Shown here piece by piece: positions 9,590 to 19,400 of a stretch of 64,000 bases of DNA (the first letter of the stretch is position 1; the number at the start of each line of letters is the position of its first letter). The notes below the pieces were generated by a model. The model was not told where the DNA came from, did not search any database, and worked only from the letters and a program-made list of their open reading frames with translations. Origin of the DNA: an uncultured Clostridia bacterium (GTDB taxonomy: Bacteria; Bacillota; Clostridia; TANB77; CAG-508). Location of the stretch: assembly GCA_948852945.1 (NCBI GenBank), contig CAQPBJ010000010.1, positions 1 through 64,000 on the forward strand, written 5' to 3'. The position numbers and the translations under genes were made by a program.

Positions 9590-10135
9590 TTATTTTATAT
9601 TTGTAATTTGTTCTAAATAATACTTAGCTACTTGTTTTAGTTTTTCAAAGCCTTCTGGTTTATGATATCTATTTACTATTTTGTCAGCAGTTCTTTTAGC
9701 TTGGTCATAATCTTTTTTCTTTATTTCATTTACTTCTAGTGCTTCTTTTAATTCTTTTTCATCTAGGAAAATTACTTCATTTTCTTTTGTTATAACTATA
9801 TCTAAATATAAATCATATATATATGGAATGATAGCTTTTGGTTTAGTTTTTTTGGCTATATCAAAATAGAATTCTAAGAATTCTGATTTTTCATTAAATA
9901 CTGCAATTATTGTAAATTTTTCTCCTTTTGGAAATAATGTTAGCCATTGATATCCATCAGCCATTATCTTTTCTGTTCTATCATTTGATCTTGGAACAAT
10001 CCATTCTTTGTTTACTTTTATTATGCTTGTTAAACATGCTGTTACATATTCTGGATCTCCTTTTATTTTCATTTTTTTAAATTCTTTTTCTGCTACATCT
10101 TTGTATCTTGAAAAATTTGAATACTTTTTCTTCAT
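9590..10135 (-). CDS. DUF402-domain protein (probable nucleotide phosphatase fold)
   Basis: A 181-residue protein matching the DUF402 family. It has the barrel motifs GYQWLTLFPKGEKFTIIAVF and EFYFDIAKKT, then YDLYLDIVITKENEVIFLDE and the helical tail (EALEVNEIKKKDYDQA). Characterised members of the family (the Bacillus/Staphylococcus Ntdp type and FomD) are metal-dependent nucleoside di/triphosphate or nucleotidyl-ester hydrolases. The Asp and Glu residues in FDI, LDIV and LDE are the expected metal-binding region. The substrate is not predictable here. It is the first gene of a two-gene unit with the GNAT gene and has its own promoter just after pyrG. Confidence 0.85.
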   Translation of the reverse strand: MKKKYSNFSRYKDVAEKEFKKMKIKGDPEYVTACLTSIIKVNKEWIVPRSNDRTEKIMADGYQWLTLFPKGEKFTIIAVFNEKSEFLEFYFDIAKKTKPKAIIPYIYDLYLDIVITKENEVIFLDEKELKEALEVNEIKKKDYDQAKRTADKIVNRYHKPEGFEKLKQVAKYYLEQITNIK

Positions 10136-10188
10136 ATGTTCCCTCTATAATTATTAATTTTTAGCTTTACTCTTAAAGCTGTTTTATT

Positions 10189-10217
10189 ATTATATCCAAA
10201 CACTATAAAAACTTCAA
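10189..10217 (-). promoter_or_regulatory. Promoter of the DUF402-GNAT unit
   Basis: Minus strand TTGAAG (10212-10217) and TATAAT (10189-10194) with a 17-base spacer. A small hairpin (AGCTTTAAGAGTAAAGCT, 10163-10180) lies between the -10 box and the ribosome site; it may also help end pyrG transcripts. Confidence 0.7.
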
Positions 10218-10219
10218 TT

Positions 10220-11818
10220 TTATTTTATATCTTTTGCTGCTTTTATTAAATTTGTAAATAGTGGACATGGTCTATCTGGTCTTGATTGAAATTCTGGATG
10301 GAATTGAACTCCTATAAAATATGGATGATCTTTTAGTTCTACTATTTCTACTAATGTTCCATCTGGTGATGTTCCTGAGCATATTAATCCTTTTTCTTCT
10401 AATCTTTTTTTGTAATCGTTATTATATTCAAATCTGTGTCTATGTCTTTCTGATATTTCTTTTGATTTATATACTTTTTCTGCTAGAGTTCCTGCTTTTA
10501 TAGTGCATGGATATGCCCCTAATCTCATTGTTCCACCTTTTTTAGTAACCTTTTTTTGTGTTTCCATTATGTGTATTACAGGATTTTGGCTGTTTGCATC
10601 AAATTCCGCTGAATTTGCATCTTTTAAATTTAATACATTTCTTGCAAATTCTACTACTGCCATTTGCATTCCTAAACATATTCCTAAAAATGGTTTCTTA
10701 TTTTCTCTTGCATATTTTATTGCTTCTATTTTTCCTTCAATTCCTCTATTTCCAAATCCTCCTGGGACTAGAATTCCTTGATATTCTTTTAATATCTTTT
10801 CTGCGCTTTCTTTTGTTACTTTTTCTGAATCTATAAATCCAACTTTTACTTTTACTCCATTTTCATATCCACCATGTCTTAAGCTTTCTACTACTGATAA
10901 ATATGAATCTTCTAGTTGCATATATTTTCCTACTAATGCTATTTTTACTTCATCTTTACAGGTATTTATTTTTTTATTTAATTCTACCCAATTTTTGTTA
11001 TCGCAAATTTCTTTATCTAGTTTTAATTTTTTACATACTGCTTTTGCCAATCCTTGTTCTTCTAGTAATAGTGGCACTTCATACAAACTATTAGCTGTTA
11101 GATTTTCTATTACATTTTCTGGTCTTACATTGCAAAATAGTGCAATTTTTTCTTTCATTCCTTTTTCTATATGCTCATCTGCTCTTGCTACTAATATATC
11201 TGGCTTTATTCCAAATGATTGAAGTTCTTTTACTGAGTGTTGTGTTGGTTTTGATTTTATTTCTTTTGAACCTGATATATATGGAAGTAATGTTACATGA
11301 ATATAGCATACATCATTTATTTCTTTTTCTATTCCTATTTGCCTTATTGCTTCTACTAAAGCTAGTCCTTCCATATCTCCTATTGTTCCACCTAATTCTG
11401 TTATTACTATGTCTGTATCTGTGTCTTCAAAAGAATATATTTTTTCTTTAATTTCATTTGTTATATGAGGAATTACTTGAATTGTTCTTCCTAAATATGT
11501 CCCTTTTCTTTCTTTTTCTATTACACTTGAATATATTTGCCCCATTGATACACTTGAATTTTTTGTTAGACTTTCGTCTATAAATCTTTCATAATGTCCT
11601 AAGTCTAAATCTGTTTCTGCCCCGTCATTTGTTACAAATACTTCTCCGTGTTCAGATGGACTCATGGTTCCTGGATCTACATTTATATATGGATCAAATT
11701 TTTGTATTGTTACCTTATATCCTCTATTTTTTAATAATCTCCCTAGTGATGCTGCTGTTATTCCTTTTCCTAGTCCTGATACTACTCCGCCTGTTACAAA
11801 TACATATTTAGTGTTCAT
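10220..11818 (-). CDS. pyrG: CTP synthase
   Basis: A 532-residue CTP synthase, converting UTP, ATP and glutamine to CTP. The N-terminal synthetase domain has [20 protein letters not shown] and [15 protein letters not shown]. The C-terminal glutamine amidotransferase domain has the catalytic Cys in [12 protein letters not shown] and the His/Glu pair in [14 protein letters not shown] place the start at the ATG at 11818 because AAGGAGG lies immediately upstream; a start seven codons earlier would overlap that ribosome site. The leader holds a strong terminator hairpin between its promoter and start codon, so expression is probably controlled by attenuation. Confidence 0.97.
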   Translation of the reverse strand: MNTKYVFVTGGVVSGLGKGITAASLGRLLKNRGYKVTIQKFDPYINVDPGTMSPSEHGEVFVTNDGAETDLDLGHYERFIDESLTKNSSVSMGQIYSSVIEKERKGTYLGRTIQVIPHITNEIKEKIYSFEDTDTDIVITELGGTIGDMEGLALVEAIRQIGIEKEINDVCYIHVTLLPYISGSKEIKSKPTQHSVKELQSFGIKPDILVARADEHIEKGMKEKIALFCNVRPENVIENLTANSLYEVPLLLEEQGLAKAVCKKLKLDKEICDNKNWVELNKKINTCKDEVKIALVGKYMQLEDSYLSVVESLRHGGYENGVKVKVGFIDSEKVTKESAEKILKEYQGILVPGGFGNRGIEGKIEAIKYARENKKPFLGICLGMQMAVVEFARNVLNLKDANSAEFDANSQNPVIHIMETQKKVTKKGGTMRLGAYPCTIKAGTLAEKVYKSKEISERHRHRFEYNNDYKKRLEEKGLICSGTSPDGTLVEIVELKDHPYFIGVQFHPEFQSRPDRPCPLFTNLIKAAKDIK

Positions 11819-11831
11819 TTTTTCCTCCTTA

Positions 11832-11880
11832 AAAAACAAAAAACAGATTAAAAAAAAGGTTTTTTTTTTAATCTGTTTTG
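11832..11880 (-). promoter_or_regulatory. Terminator/attenuator hairpin in the pyrG leader
   Basis: The minus strand reads AAAACAGATTAAAAAAA, a short CC turn, then the complement and a T-rich tail (TTTTTTGTTTTTT). It lies downstream of the pyrG promoter and just before the AAGGAGG box. Transcripts for pyrG must read through it, as in Gram-positive pyrG attenuation. The run of initiating Gs used for CTP sensing in Bacillus pyrG is not seen here. It may also end rlmB transcripts. Confidence 0.75.
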
Positions 11881-11903
11881 CGACTTCAAAAAATTATGTT
11901 CTT

Positions 11904-11932
11904 ATTTTATCATTTTGTTTTTTATATTGCAA
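11904..11932 (-). promoter_or_regulatory. Promoter of pyrG
   Basis: Minus strand TTGCAA (11927-11932) and TAAAAT (11904-11909), 17-base spacer, placed between the rlmB stop codon and the leader hairpin. Confidence 0.65.
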
Positions 11933-11942
11933 GCATATTTTT

Positions 11943-12773
11943 TTAATTTCTTTGTTTTACCGCTTCATACATTATTATGCCTGCTGATACTGATGCATTT
12001 AATGATGTTATTTTTCCTTTCATAGGTATTTTAACTAATATGTCTGAGTTTTCTTTTACTAATTTACTCATTCCAAAACCTTCACTTCCTATTATTATAG
12101 CTATATCACCTTTTAAGTCTTGATTATAGTAATATGTGCTCGCATCTCCATCTGTTCCTATTATCCATAGTCCTTCTTGTTTTAACTTTCTTATTGTTTC
12201 ATTAATATTATTAACTCTTGCTATTTTCATGTGTTCAACAGCTCCTGCTGAAACTTTTGCAACTGTACTATTTACTGTAACTGTTCTTCTTTTAGGTATT
12301 ATTATTCCATGCACTCCTGCTGTTTCTGCTGTTCTTATTATTGAGCCTAAGTTATGTGGATCTTCAATTCCATCTAATATTAGTATAAATGCATCTTCTT
12401 TTTTGCTTTTTGCAAAATCTAGTATATCTTCAACTTCGCAATAATTAAATGGTGGAACTACTGCTATTACTCCTTGGTGATTTTTTGTTTTTGACATAAA
12501 ATCTAGTTTTGATTTTTCTACTTCTGTTACTACTACTTTATTTTCTTTTGCTACTGCTATTATTTTATTAATTGAACCATGTTTTTCCCCATTTTGCACA
12601 AATATTTTGTTGATATCTCTATCTGAATTTAATAATTCTATTACTGCATTTCTTCCTTCTACAATGTCATCATATTCGTTTTCATCTCTTTTTTCTCTTT
12701 TTGATTCGTACTTTGGATTATTTTGTTCTTTTCTAAAGTTATTCCTATTTTGATTTTTGTTATTTGTTCTCAT
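11943..12773 (-). CDS. rlmB: 23S rRNA 2'-O-methyltransferase, RlmB/TrmH (SpoU) family
   Basis: A SpoU-type methyltransferase of about 276 residues with an Asn/Arg/Lys-rich N-terminal extension. The L30e-like substrate-binding domain begins at DIVEGRNAVIELLNSDRDIN. The knotted SAM domain has motif 1 (LDGIEDPHNLGSIIRTAE), motif 2 (IIIGSEGFGMSKLV) and motif 3 (IPMKGKITSLNASVSAGI). Members of the RlmB group methylate G2251 of 23S rRNA. The start at 12773 (MRTNNKNQ) is chosen because AAAGGA lies six bases upstream; it overlaps the end of the preceding membrane-protein gene by 14 bases, showing translational coupling. RlmB versus another SpoU paralogue rests on overall similarity. Confidence 0.88.
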   Translation of the reverse strand: MRTNNKNQNRNNFRKEQNNPKYESKREKRDENEYDDIVEGRNAVIELLNSDRDINKIFVQNGEKHGSINKIIAVAKENKVVVTEVEKSKLDFMSKTKNHQGVIAVVPPFNYCEVEDILDFAKSKKEDAFILILDGIEDPHNLGSIIRTAETAGVHGIIIPKRRTVTVNSTVAKVSAGAVEHMKIARVNNINETIRKLKQEGLWIIGTDGDASTYYYNQDLKGDIAIIIGSEGFGMSKLVKENSDILVKIPMKGKITSLNASVSAGIIMYEAVKQRN

Positions 12774-13479
12774 CTTTTTTCCTTTCATGTTTTTCTTTTA
12801 CTGGAATTAATAATTCTATTTCTTTTGCTTTACGCATTATTGTTCCTAAAATGTATAAAGCTATTGGTGCTATAACTAAAAATATTTGTAGTAAAATACT
12901 GCTTTTTACAGCTTCTAAATGTGTTATTGAGTAATATATTCCTAATACACATATTGGAATATACATAAGCAAATTATCGTGTTTATAGATAAAGAAGTTT
13001 GATAAAACAATTAAAATTACACCTAGGAGTTGTATGAATGTATTCAAAATATATATAATGTTCCCTGTTACCATACCTTTTAGCATATATGCAGCTATTG
13101 CTATTACTGCCATTGCTATACATGTTTTAGTAGATGCTTCTATTACTTTTGTTTTTATTACCATTATTAATACTATTAATAGTACTACTCCTCCAATTGC
13201 AATAAAAGTTTGATATTCTTCTTTTATTTCTATAAATTTTTTGAATTTTACTTTATCTTCATCTGAAAATATAGTGTAGTCTGTTGATTCTTCCTCAAGT
13301 TTTCTTTGTTTTTCTTCTTCTCTTTCTTTTTTTACACTTTCGGGTATTAATAAGTCTGGATTTATTGGTGTCTCATTTTCTGCTTTTCCTTTTGCAAAGC
13401 TGTTTTTAGTTAATATACATCCTTGTAATACTATAATTACTAATGTTAATAATATAATTATTTTATTAAGCTTTTTCAT
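12760..13479 (-). CDS. Unknown exported or lipoprotein-like multi-pass membrane protein
   Basis: A 239-residue protein with an N-terminal hydrophobic signal ending LQGC near residue 21, a marginal lipobox. An acidic/lysine-rich hydrophilic stretch follows (about residues 30-85), then four to five membrane helices (starting at TFIAIGGVVLLIVLIMVIK), and a charged tail. I recognise no catalytic motif. It sits between lepA (12-base gap) and rlmB (overlap), so it is probably expressed with them. Function unknown. Confidence 0.75.
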   Translation of the reverse strand: MKKLNKIIILLTLVIIVLQGCILTKNSFAKGKAENETPINPDLLIPESVKKEREEEKQRKLEEESTDYTIFSDEDKVKFKKFIEIKEEYQTFIAIGGVVLLIVLIMVIKTKVIEASTKTCIAMAVIAIAAYMLKGMVTGNIIYILNTFIQLLGVILIVLSNFFIYKHDNLLMYIPICVLGIYYSITHLEAVKSSILLQIFLVIAPIALYILGTIMRKAKEIELLIPVKEKHERKKDENK

Positions 13480-13490
13480 TTGTGACTCCT

Positions 13491-15305
13491 TTATTCTTCA
13501 TCATCTAATTTTAATACAGCTAAGAATGCTTCTTGTGGTACTTCGACATTTCCTATTTGTCTCATCTTCTTCTTACCTTTTTTCTGTTTTTCTAGTAGCT
13601 TTTTCTTTCTTGTTATGTCTCCACCATAGCATTTTGCTAAAACGTCTTTTCTCATTGCTGATAGTGTTTCTCTTGCAATTATTTTTCCACTAACTACTGC
13701 TTGTATTGGAATTTCAAATAGTTGTCTTGGTATTACTGTTTTTAGTTTTTCTGCCATTTTTCTTCCTCTGGTATAGGCGCTATCTTTATGTACTATAAAT
13801 GATAACGCATCTACTGCTTCATTATTTATATGTATGTCTAATTTTACAAGTTCAGATCTTTTATATTCTTTAAATTCATAATCTACTGATGCATATCCTT
13901 TTGTTTTTGATTTTAAGGTATCAAAGAAGTCATATATTATTTCATTTAGTGGTAAGTCATATTCTAAAGTTACTCTATTACTGTCTAAATATTTCATATC
14001 GATATATGTTCCTCTTCTTTTTTGACATATATCCATTACGTTTCCAACAAATTCTTTTGGTGTCATTATTTCTGCTTTCATTATTGGTTCTTCAATGTAT
14101 TTTATTTCTTGAGTTACTGGCAAATCTGTAGGATTATATAATTCTAATTCTTCTCCATTAGTTTTATACACTTTATATATAACTGATGGTGCTGTTGTTA
14201 TTAATCCTAAGTCAAACTCTCTTTCTAGTCTTTCTATTACTATTTCTAGATGTAGTAATCCTAAGAAACCGCATCTAAATCCAAATCCTAATGCTATTGA
14301 AGTTTCTGGTTCATATTCTAGTGCTGCATCATTTAGTTTTAATTTTTCTAAAGCGTCTTTTAAATTTTCATATTCGCTTCCATCTAATGGATACATTCCG
14401 CAATATACCATTGAATTTGCTTTTTTATATCCTGGTAGTGGCTCTTCTGCTGGTTTTTCAAAATTTGTTATAGTATCACCAACATGTAGATCTGATACAT
14501 TTTTAATGCTTGCTGCTATGTATCCAACTTCTCCTGCTTTTAGCTCATTTGATGGAATATATTCACCTGCTCCAAAATATCCTACTTCTGTTACTGTAAA
14601 ATGTTTTCCTGTTGCCATAAATAGGATTTCATCTCCTACTTTTACTGTTCCTTCTTTTATTCGAACATAGCTTATTGCTCCTTTATAGTTGTCATAAAAG
14701 GAGTCAAATATTAAACATTTTAATTTTTCACTTGGATTCCCTTCTGGTGCTGGAATATCTGTTACTATTCTTTCTAATACTTCATCAACGTTTAGTCCTG
14801 ATTTGGCTGATATGCATGGTGCGTCCATAGCTGGTATTCCTATTATGTCTTCTATTTCTGCTTTTACTTCGTCTGGTCTTGCATTTGGCAAATCTACTTT
14901 GTTTATTACTGGCAATATTTCTAAATTATTATCTAGTGCTAAATATACATTTGCTAAGGTTTGCGCCTCTACTCCTTGACTTGAATCTACTACTAGTATT
15001 GCACCTTCGCATGCTGCTAAGCTTCTTGATACTTCATAATTAAAATCTACATGCCCGGGTGTATCTATTAAGTTTAGTATATATGTATTTCCGTCTTTAG
15101 CTTTATAGTTCATTCTTACTGCTTGTGATTTTATTGTTATTCCTCTTTCTTTTTCTATGTCCATGTTGTCTAGTACTTGGCTTTCCATTTCTCTTTGGCT
15201 AAGTACTCCTGTCATTTCTATAAGTCTATCTGCTAGTGTTGATTTTCCATGGTCGATATGAGCTATTATGCTAAAGTTTCTTATATATTTTTGATTGTCT
15301 TCCAC
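13491..15305 (-). CDS. lepA: Elongation factor 4 (LepA) GTPase
   Basis: A 604-residue translational GTPase. G1 is [15 protein letters not shown]3 is [10 protein letters not shown] and G4 is PVINKVDLP. The C-terminal EF4 domain has [20 protein letters not shown] and the basic string [22 protein letters not shown]4 acts on ribosomes during stress or biogenesis and is cytosolic or membrane-associated. The start is GTG (GTGGAAGAC) with AAGGAG seven bases upstream. A promoter (TTGAAA-17-TAAAAT) lies just upstream. It heads a likely operon lepA, membrane protein, rlmB. Confidence 0.97.
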   Translation of the reverse strand: MEDNQKYIRNFSIIAHIDHGKSTLADRLIEMTGVLSQREMESQVLDNMDIEKERGITIKSQAVRMNYKAKDGNTYILNLIDTPGHVDFNYEVSRSLAACEGAILVVDSSQGVEAQTLANVYLALDNNLEILPVINKVDLPNARPDEVKAEIEDIIGIPAMDAPCISAKSGLNVDEVLERIVTDIPAPEGNPSEKLKCLIFDSFYDNYKGAISYVRIKEGTVKVGDEILFMATGKHFTVTEVGYFGAGEYIPSNELKAGEVGYIAASIKNVSDLHVGDTITNFEKPAEEPLPGYKKANSMVYCGMYPLDGSEYENLKDALEKLKLNDAALEYEPETSIALGFGFRCGFLGLLHLEIVIERLEREFDLGLITTAPSVIYKVYKTNGEELELYNPTDLPVTQEIKYIEEPIMKAEIMTPKEFVGNVMDICQKRRGTYIDMKYLDSNRVTLEYDLPLNEIIYDFFDTLKSKTKGYASVDYEFKEYKRSELVKLDIHINNEAVDALSFIVHKDSAYTRGRKMAEKLKTVIPRQLFEIPIQAVVSGKIIARETLSAMRKDVLAKCYGGDITRKKKLLEKQKKGKKKMRQIGNVEVPQEAFLAVLKLDDEE

Positions 15306-15341
15306 AAATTTTCTCCTTGATTTATAATATGGCTTTAATTT

Positions 15342-15370
15342 TATCAGATTATAGCGTTTTTTTCAATAAT
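15342..15370 (-). promoter_or_regulatory. Promoter of lepA
   Basis: On the minus strand a TTGAAA box and a TAAAAT box are spaced by 17 bases, with the -10 about 30 bases before the AAGGAG box of lepA. It lies between repeat element A and lepA. Coordinates are good to a few bases. Confidence 0.6.
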
Positions 15371-15400
15371 AATAGCCATTCTAAATTTTAAATATTTATT

Positions 15401-15622
15401 CTTACACAAACATACTTTTTTAATAAATTGCGCTAGCTGCTAAGACTGTTAAATCTATGATTTTTACAGTCTTAGAAGTTAATTTAAAACTTGTTTTAAA
15501 TTAACTTCCTTAAATTAGTGAGTGAAGTGCGAATTTGAGCAATTTACAATATAAAAACGAAGTTTTTTTATTCTGGAAATTGCGAAGAGCAAAATTTATT
15601 AAAATAAGTATGTTTGTGTAAG
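15401..15622 (+). repeat. Structured intergenic element, copy A (longest form)
   Basis: This fills most of the 378-base gap between lepA and the membrane-protein gene at 15684. Outer arms 15401-15429 and 15593-15622 are inverted repeats with one bulge (CTTACACAAACATACTT...). The core keeps GCGCTAGC, GTGCGAATTTGAGCAA and TTGCGAAGAGCAAA. In place of the single variable hairpin seen in other copies it has two stems (CTAAGACTGT/ACAGTCTTAG and AAGTTAATTTAAAAC with its complement). The third stem is CAATTT/AAATTG. No open reading frame. It lies just past the 3' end and terminator of the upstream gene. Confidence 0.8.
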
Positions 15623-15640
15623 ATATTGTTTTTACAAATT

Positions 15641-15669
15641 TAAAAGGGTTCTCTTTTTAAGAAAACCCT
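15641..15669 (-). terminator. Terminator after the FxLYD-like membrane-protein gene
   Basis: Minus strand stem AGGGTTTTCT paired with AGAGAACCCT, then TTTTAAATTTG. It closes the gene ending at 15684, upstream of repeat element A. Confidence 0.65.
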
Positions 15670-15683
15670 ACAATATGAATATT

Positions 15684-16316
15684 TTATATTATAAACCAAA
15701 TTGATCCTGCTGGTATTGCATACCAAATCCATAATACTGTAGCAAATAATAATGCATCATTTGCTTTATCACTTAATTGGTCACTTCCTTCTACTGTTAC
15801 TGGAGTAAAGGCTGGTAATTTTGCATCTGATAAATCTAGTGCTTTTAATTTAGCTTTTGTTTTATTAAAGAATTCTACTACTTTATCTATTCCTTTATCA
15901 ATTATAGTTCTATTTACTGGTATTTCATCTACATAAGTTACTCTAAACTGATCTATTTGTCCTACATCATAAAGTAACTTAAATTTTCTTTCTTCTCCTG
16001 GTTGCAAGTTTTCAAATGCTAAATATTTTTCTTGCATTAGTCTACCTTTGTAAAATGAATCTACTTTTACATATTTTTTATCTATAACCTTTTTAGATGT
16101 ATTTTTTACTGTTCCTATAAAGTATCCTTGTCTTTTATTTGAATCAGCTCTTTCTACTGTAATTTCAAATCCGTCTGAAGATTTTTCAATATGTATATTT
16201 TCATTGCTTACTGTTTTATATGATTTTTGAATTAATAAATCTGATCCTATTGTCGAAAATATGAAAAATGCTATAATCCATAAGACATACTTACAGAATG
16301 TTTTCATTCTTTTCAT
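15684..16316 (-). CDS. Membrane-anchored FxLYD-like domain protein of unknown role
   Basis: About 210 residues. An N-terminal membrane helix (YVLWIIAFFIFSTIGSDLLI) is followed by an extracytoplasmic beta domain with the FxLYD-type pattern: GYFIGTVKNTSKKVIDKKYV, then an aromatic/charged strand, then LQPGEERKFKLLYD. A second hydrophobic segment lies at the C-terminus (LLFATVLWIWYAIPAGSIWF). The start at 16316 is chosen because AGGAGG lies six bases upstream; an upstream in-frame GTG abuts that box. FxLYD domains occur in exported proteins of Firmicutes with no defined activity. It is a single gene with its own promoter and terminator. Confidence 0.75.
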   Translation of the reverse strand: MKRMKTFCKYVLWIIAFFIFSTIGSDLLIQKSYKTVSNENIHIEKSSDGFEITVERADSNKRQGYFIGTVKNTSKKVIDKKYVKVDSFYKGRLMQEKYLAFENLQPGEERKFKLLYDVGQIDQFRVTYVDEIPVNRTIIDKGIDKVVEFFNKTKAKLKALDLSDAKLPAFTPVTVEGSDQLSDKANDALLFATVLWIWYAIPAGSIWFII

Positions 16317-16354
16317 AAGCACCCTCCTGTTTTCTTTTTACTTCATCTTTTTTA

Positions 16355-16383
16355 ATTATACTACATTTAGCATCATTTGTAAA
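16355..16383 (-). promoter_or_regulatory. Promoter of the FxLYD-like gene
   Basis: Minus strand TTTACA (16378-16383) and TATAAT (16355-16360), 17-base spacer, about 40 bases before the start codon. Confidence 0.7.
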
Positions 16384-16426
16384 TATTGGTATTACTATAG
16401 TAAGAGTTGTTTTATGTTTTTTTAAG

Positions 16427-19400
16427 TTATAATTTGATTGCTTTATTTAGTCCAATGGAATAGATATATGTTTCTTTTACCTTTTTGTTTAATGCTTCTT
16501 CTAATGCTTTTTTATAAATCTCTAGCTGTATTTTATATTTTTCTATTAATTCTTCTTCATTTTCTACATAGTCAGTTTTGTAATCTACTAAAGCTATTTC
16601 GTCATCTTTAGTTATATAGTATAAGTCTATAATACCTTGTACTAGTATATTTTCTTCATTTTCTGTATTATAAATTTCTTTTGTATTTATATATGTATAA
16701 AATGGTGTTTCTTTATATACTTGTTTTGCTGTTTGAATATTTTCGAAAAATTTTGATGTAACTATTTTGTATATTTTTTCACTATCTATTGACTCTTTTT
16801 GTAGTTTATTTATAATTTGTTTTTCGTATAAGTTTTCTATAAATTTTTCTATTTCTTGTTTTGTATATTTTTTTGAAAAGTCTAGTTTTTGCAATATTAA
16901 ATGTATTAAAGTACCTTTTTCTGCTGATGTAAGCTTTTTCTTTTCTTCAATAAATTTAGGTTTTGTTTCTGCTGGTTCTTGTTTTGATATTTCTTTATTT
17001 TTTAGTTCTTTTATTTTTGTTACACTCATCTTGCTCTGGATACTTGTCATATCTTTATATTGATATTCCCAATTTAATATTTTGCTTATTTTTTCTAGTT
17101 CTTCTTCATCTTCAAAAATTGTTTTTATTTGTTTTTCTTCTTTTTTCTCTTCTTCTTTTAAAATATCTTTTCTTAAAACTTTATTTAATTGCATATATTC
17201 TTCGATATTTTTATGATTTAAGTATACTAATTCTAACCATCCTAGATAGCTTAAATCTTTTTTTAATAATAAATGATTTATTTTTCCATTTTCTTTTTCA
17301 TAATTTTCTAGTAATTCTCTTTTTTGTTCTAATGATTTTTCTAAATCGTTTTCAACTCCAGTTATTATTAGCTTTTCTTTTGCTCTTGTTAATGCAACAT
17401 ATAAAATTCTCATTTCTTCTGCTATTGATTCTTCTTTTATTTTTAATTTTATAGCTTCTTTGGCTGCTGTTGTATATTCTATTTGTCTGTCATAATTTAC
17501 GTATTGCATTCCTATACCTATATCTTGATGCATTAATATAGTATCTGTTAAGTCTTTTTGATTAAATTTTTTATTTGCTCTTGAAATAATTGCTATTGGA
17601 AATTCTAATCCTTTACTTTTATGGATACTCATTATTCTTACAACATTTTCATTTTCTCCAATTACTTTTGCTGATGCTAAATCACTATTATTGTTTTTTA
17701 TTTTTTCCAAATATCGTATAAAGTTAAATAATCCTTTGAAGCTAATTTTTTCGTATTCTTTTGCTCTGTCAAATAGCATTTTTAAGTTTGCTTTTCTTAC
17801 TTCTCCATTCGGCATTAATCTTACATAATTATAATAATCTGTTTCCTTATAAATTTTCCATATAAATTCGTTAAGTGGCAAATATTTTTCTTCTTCTCTC
17901 CACTTTTCTATTTTTTCTGTAAAGGCTTTTAGTTTTTCTTTTGTTTCTTGTTTTATTTTTTTTGAAATCAGTGCTTCTTTTATTGAATCATAGTAGTGTC
18001 CATCTTTTTTGCAAAGTCTAATTTCTATTAATTCATTATCTGTAAAATCACCAATTATTGATCTCATTACTGTAACAAGTGGTATATCTTTGTATGGATT
18101 ATCTATTATTTTAAATAGAGATATTATATTCTTTATTTCTATTGATTCTAGATAATTGCTAGCTTGATCGCTAAATACTGGTATTTCTTGATTTGATAAT
18201 TCTTTTTCAAAAATATTTGCAACATTTGAAGTTGCTCGTAAAAGAATTACTATATCTTTATATTTAATATCTCTATATCCTTTTTTTCTGTCATATACTT
18301 GATATTTATTATCTATTAAATCTCTGATTTTTTGAGCTACAAATTTTGCTTCTATTTCAGTTTTTTCTAATAATTCTTCTGTAGTTTCTTCCTCTTCTTT
18401 TTCTTCATCTGTTGTTTCTTCTTTTAACTCTATAATATCTAGTTCTGCTTTTCCTGCAAAATCGCATTCTTTTTCAGGTTCTTCATAGTTTGCACCTAAG
18501 TTTAGATATTCTGTTTCATTATATTCTATTTCTCCAAACTCTTTGCTCATGATATCTTCAAAAATAATATTAGTTACATCTAATATATTTTTTCTGCTTC
18601 TAAAGTTTTTAAATAGTTGTATTTTTTGTCCTAAGTCATTTGCTGTTATTCCATAGTTTTCGTATTTATTTAAAAATAGTTCTGGTTTTGCTTGTCTAAA
18701 TCTGTATATACTTTGTTTTACATCTCCTACCATGAAAATATTTTTATCATTTGATATAGATGTTAATATGTATTCTTGAACTAAGTTACTATCTTGATAT
18801 TCGTCTATTGCTATTTCTTGAAATTTTTCTTCATACTTTTTAGCTATTTCTGTTTTTTCATATGTTCCTTTTTCATTTTTTCTTAATAATATTTTTAGTG
18901 CATTATGTTCTATATCACTAAAATCCATAATATTTTTTTCTGATTTTTTTTCATTAAATTTTTCTATAAATTTAAATACTACTTCCTTTATTTTGTTTAA
19001 ACTCTTATACATATCTTGCATATCTTTCATTGCTTCTTCTTCTGTGTATATAAAAGTTTTTTCTATTGCTTGATTTATTCTTTTTTTAGCTATATCTCTA
19101 GCTGTTTTACTTTCTTCTTTTAACTCGCTTATTACTTTTTTATCTGATTGCCATGTTTTAAATTTTAAGTTATTGGCTATTTCATATGCTGTATTCCAAT
19201 TGTTTAAAGATTTTTCTAAATTTTCTAGCTGATTAATATCATCTGCTATTATTAACATACTTTTTGAAAGTTCTGGAACTTGTTCTAATTTTCTTTTATA
19301 AGTTTTTAATATTTGAATTGAATTTTGTAATTCATCTTTGAAATTTTTTAATAAAATTTTTGCCCATGCTGTTTCTGAAAATTTTTCTTTATTTGAATTA

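Noticed and set aside
11819..11839. Earlier start for pyrG seven codons upstream
   Set aside because: That stretch contains the AAGGAGG ribosome site for the ATG at 11818 and would disrupt the normal N-terminus.
16963..17454. Long Leu/Phe-rich reading frames on the plus strand opposite addA, and similar ones opposite dnaE, valS, mfd and pyrG
   Set aside because: They are reverse-strand shadows of AT-rich coding DNA: low-complexity Leu/Phe/Ile composition, no ribosome sites, no domains, fully inside well-identified genes.
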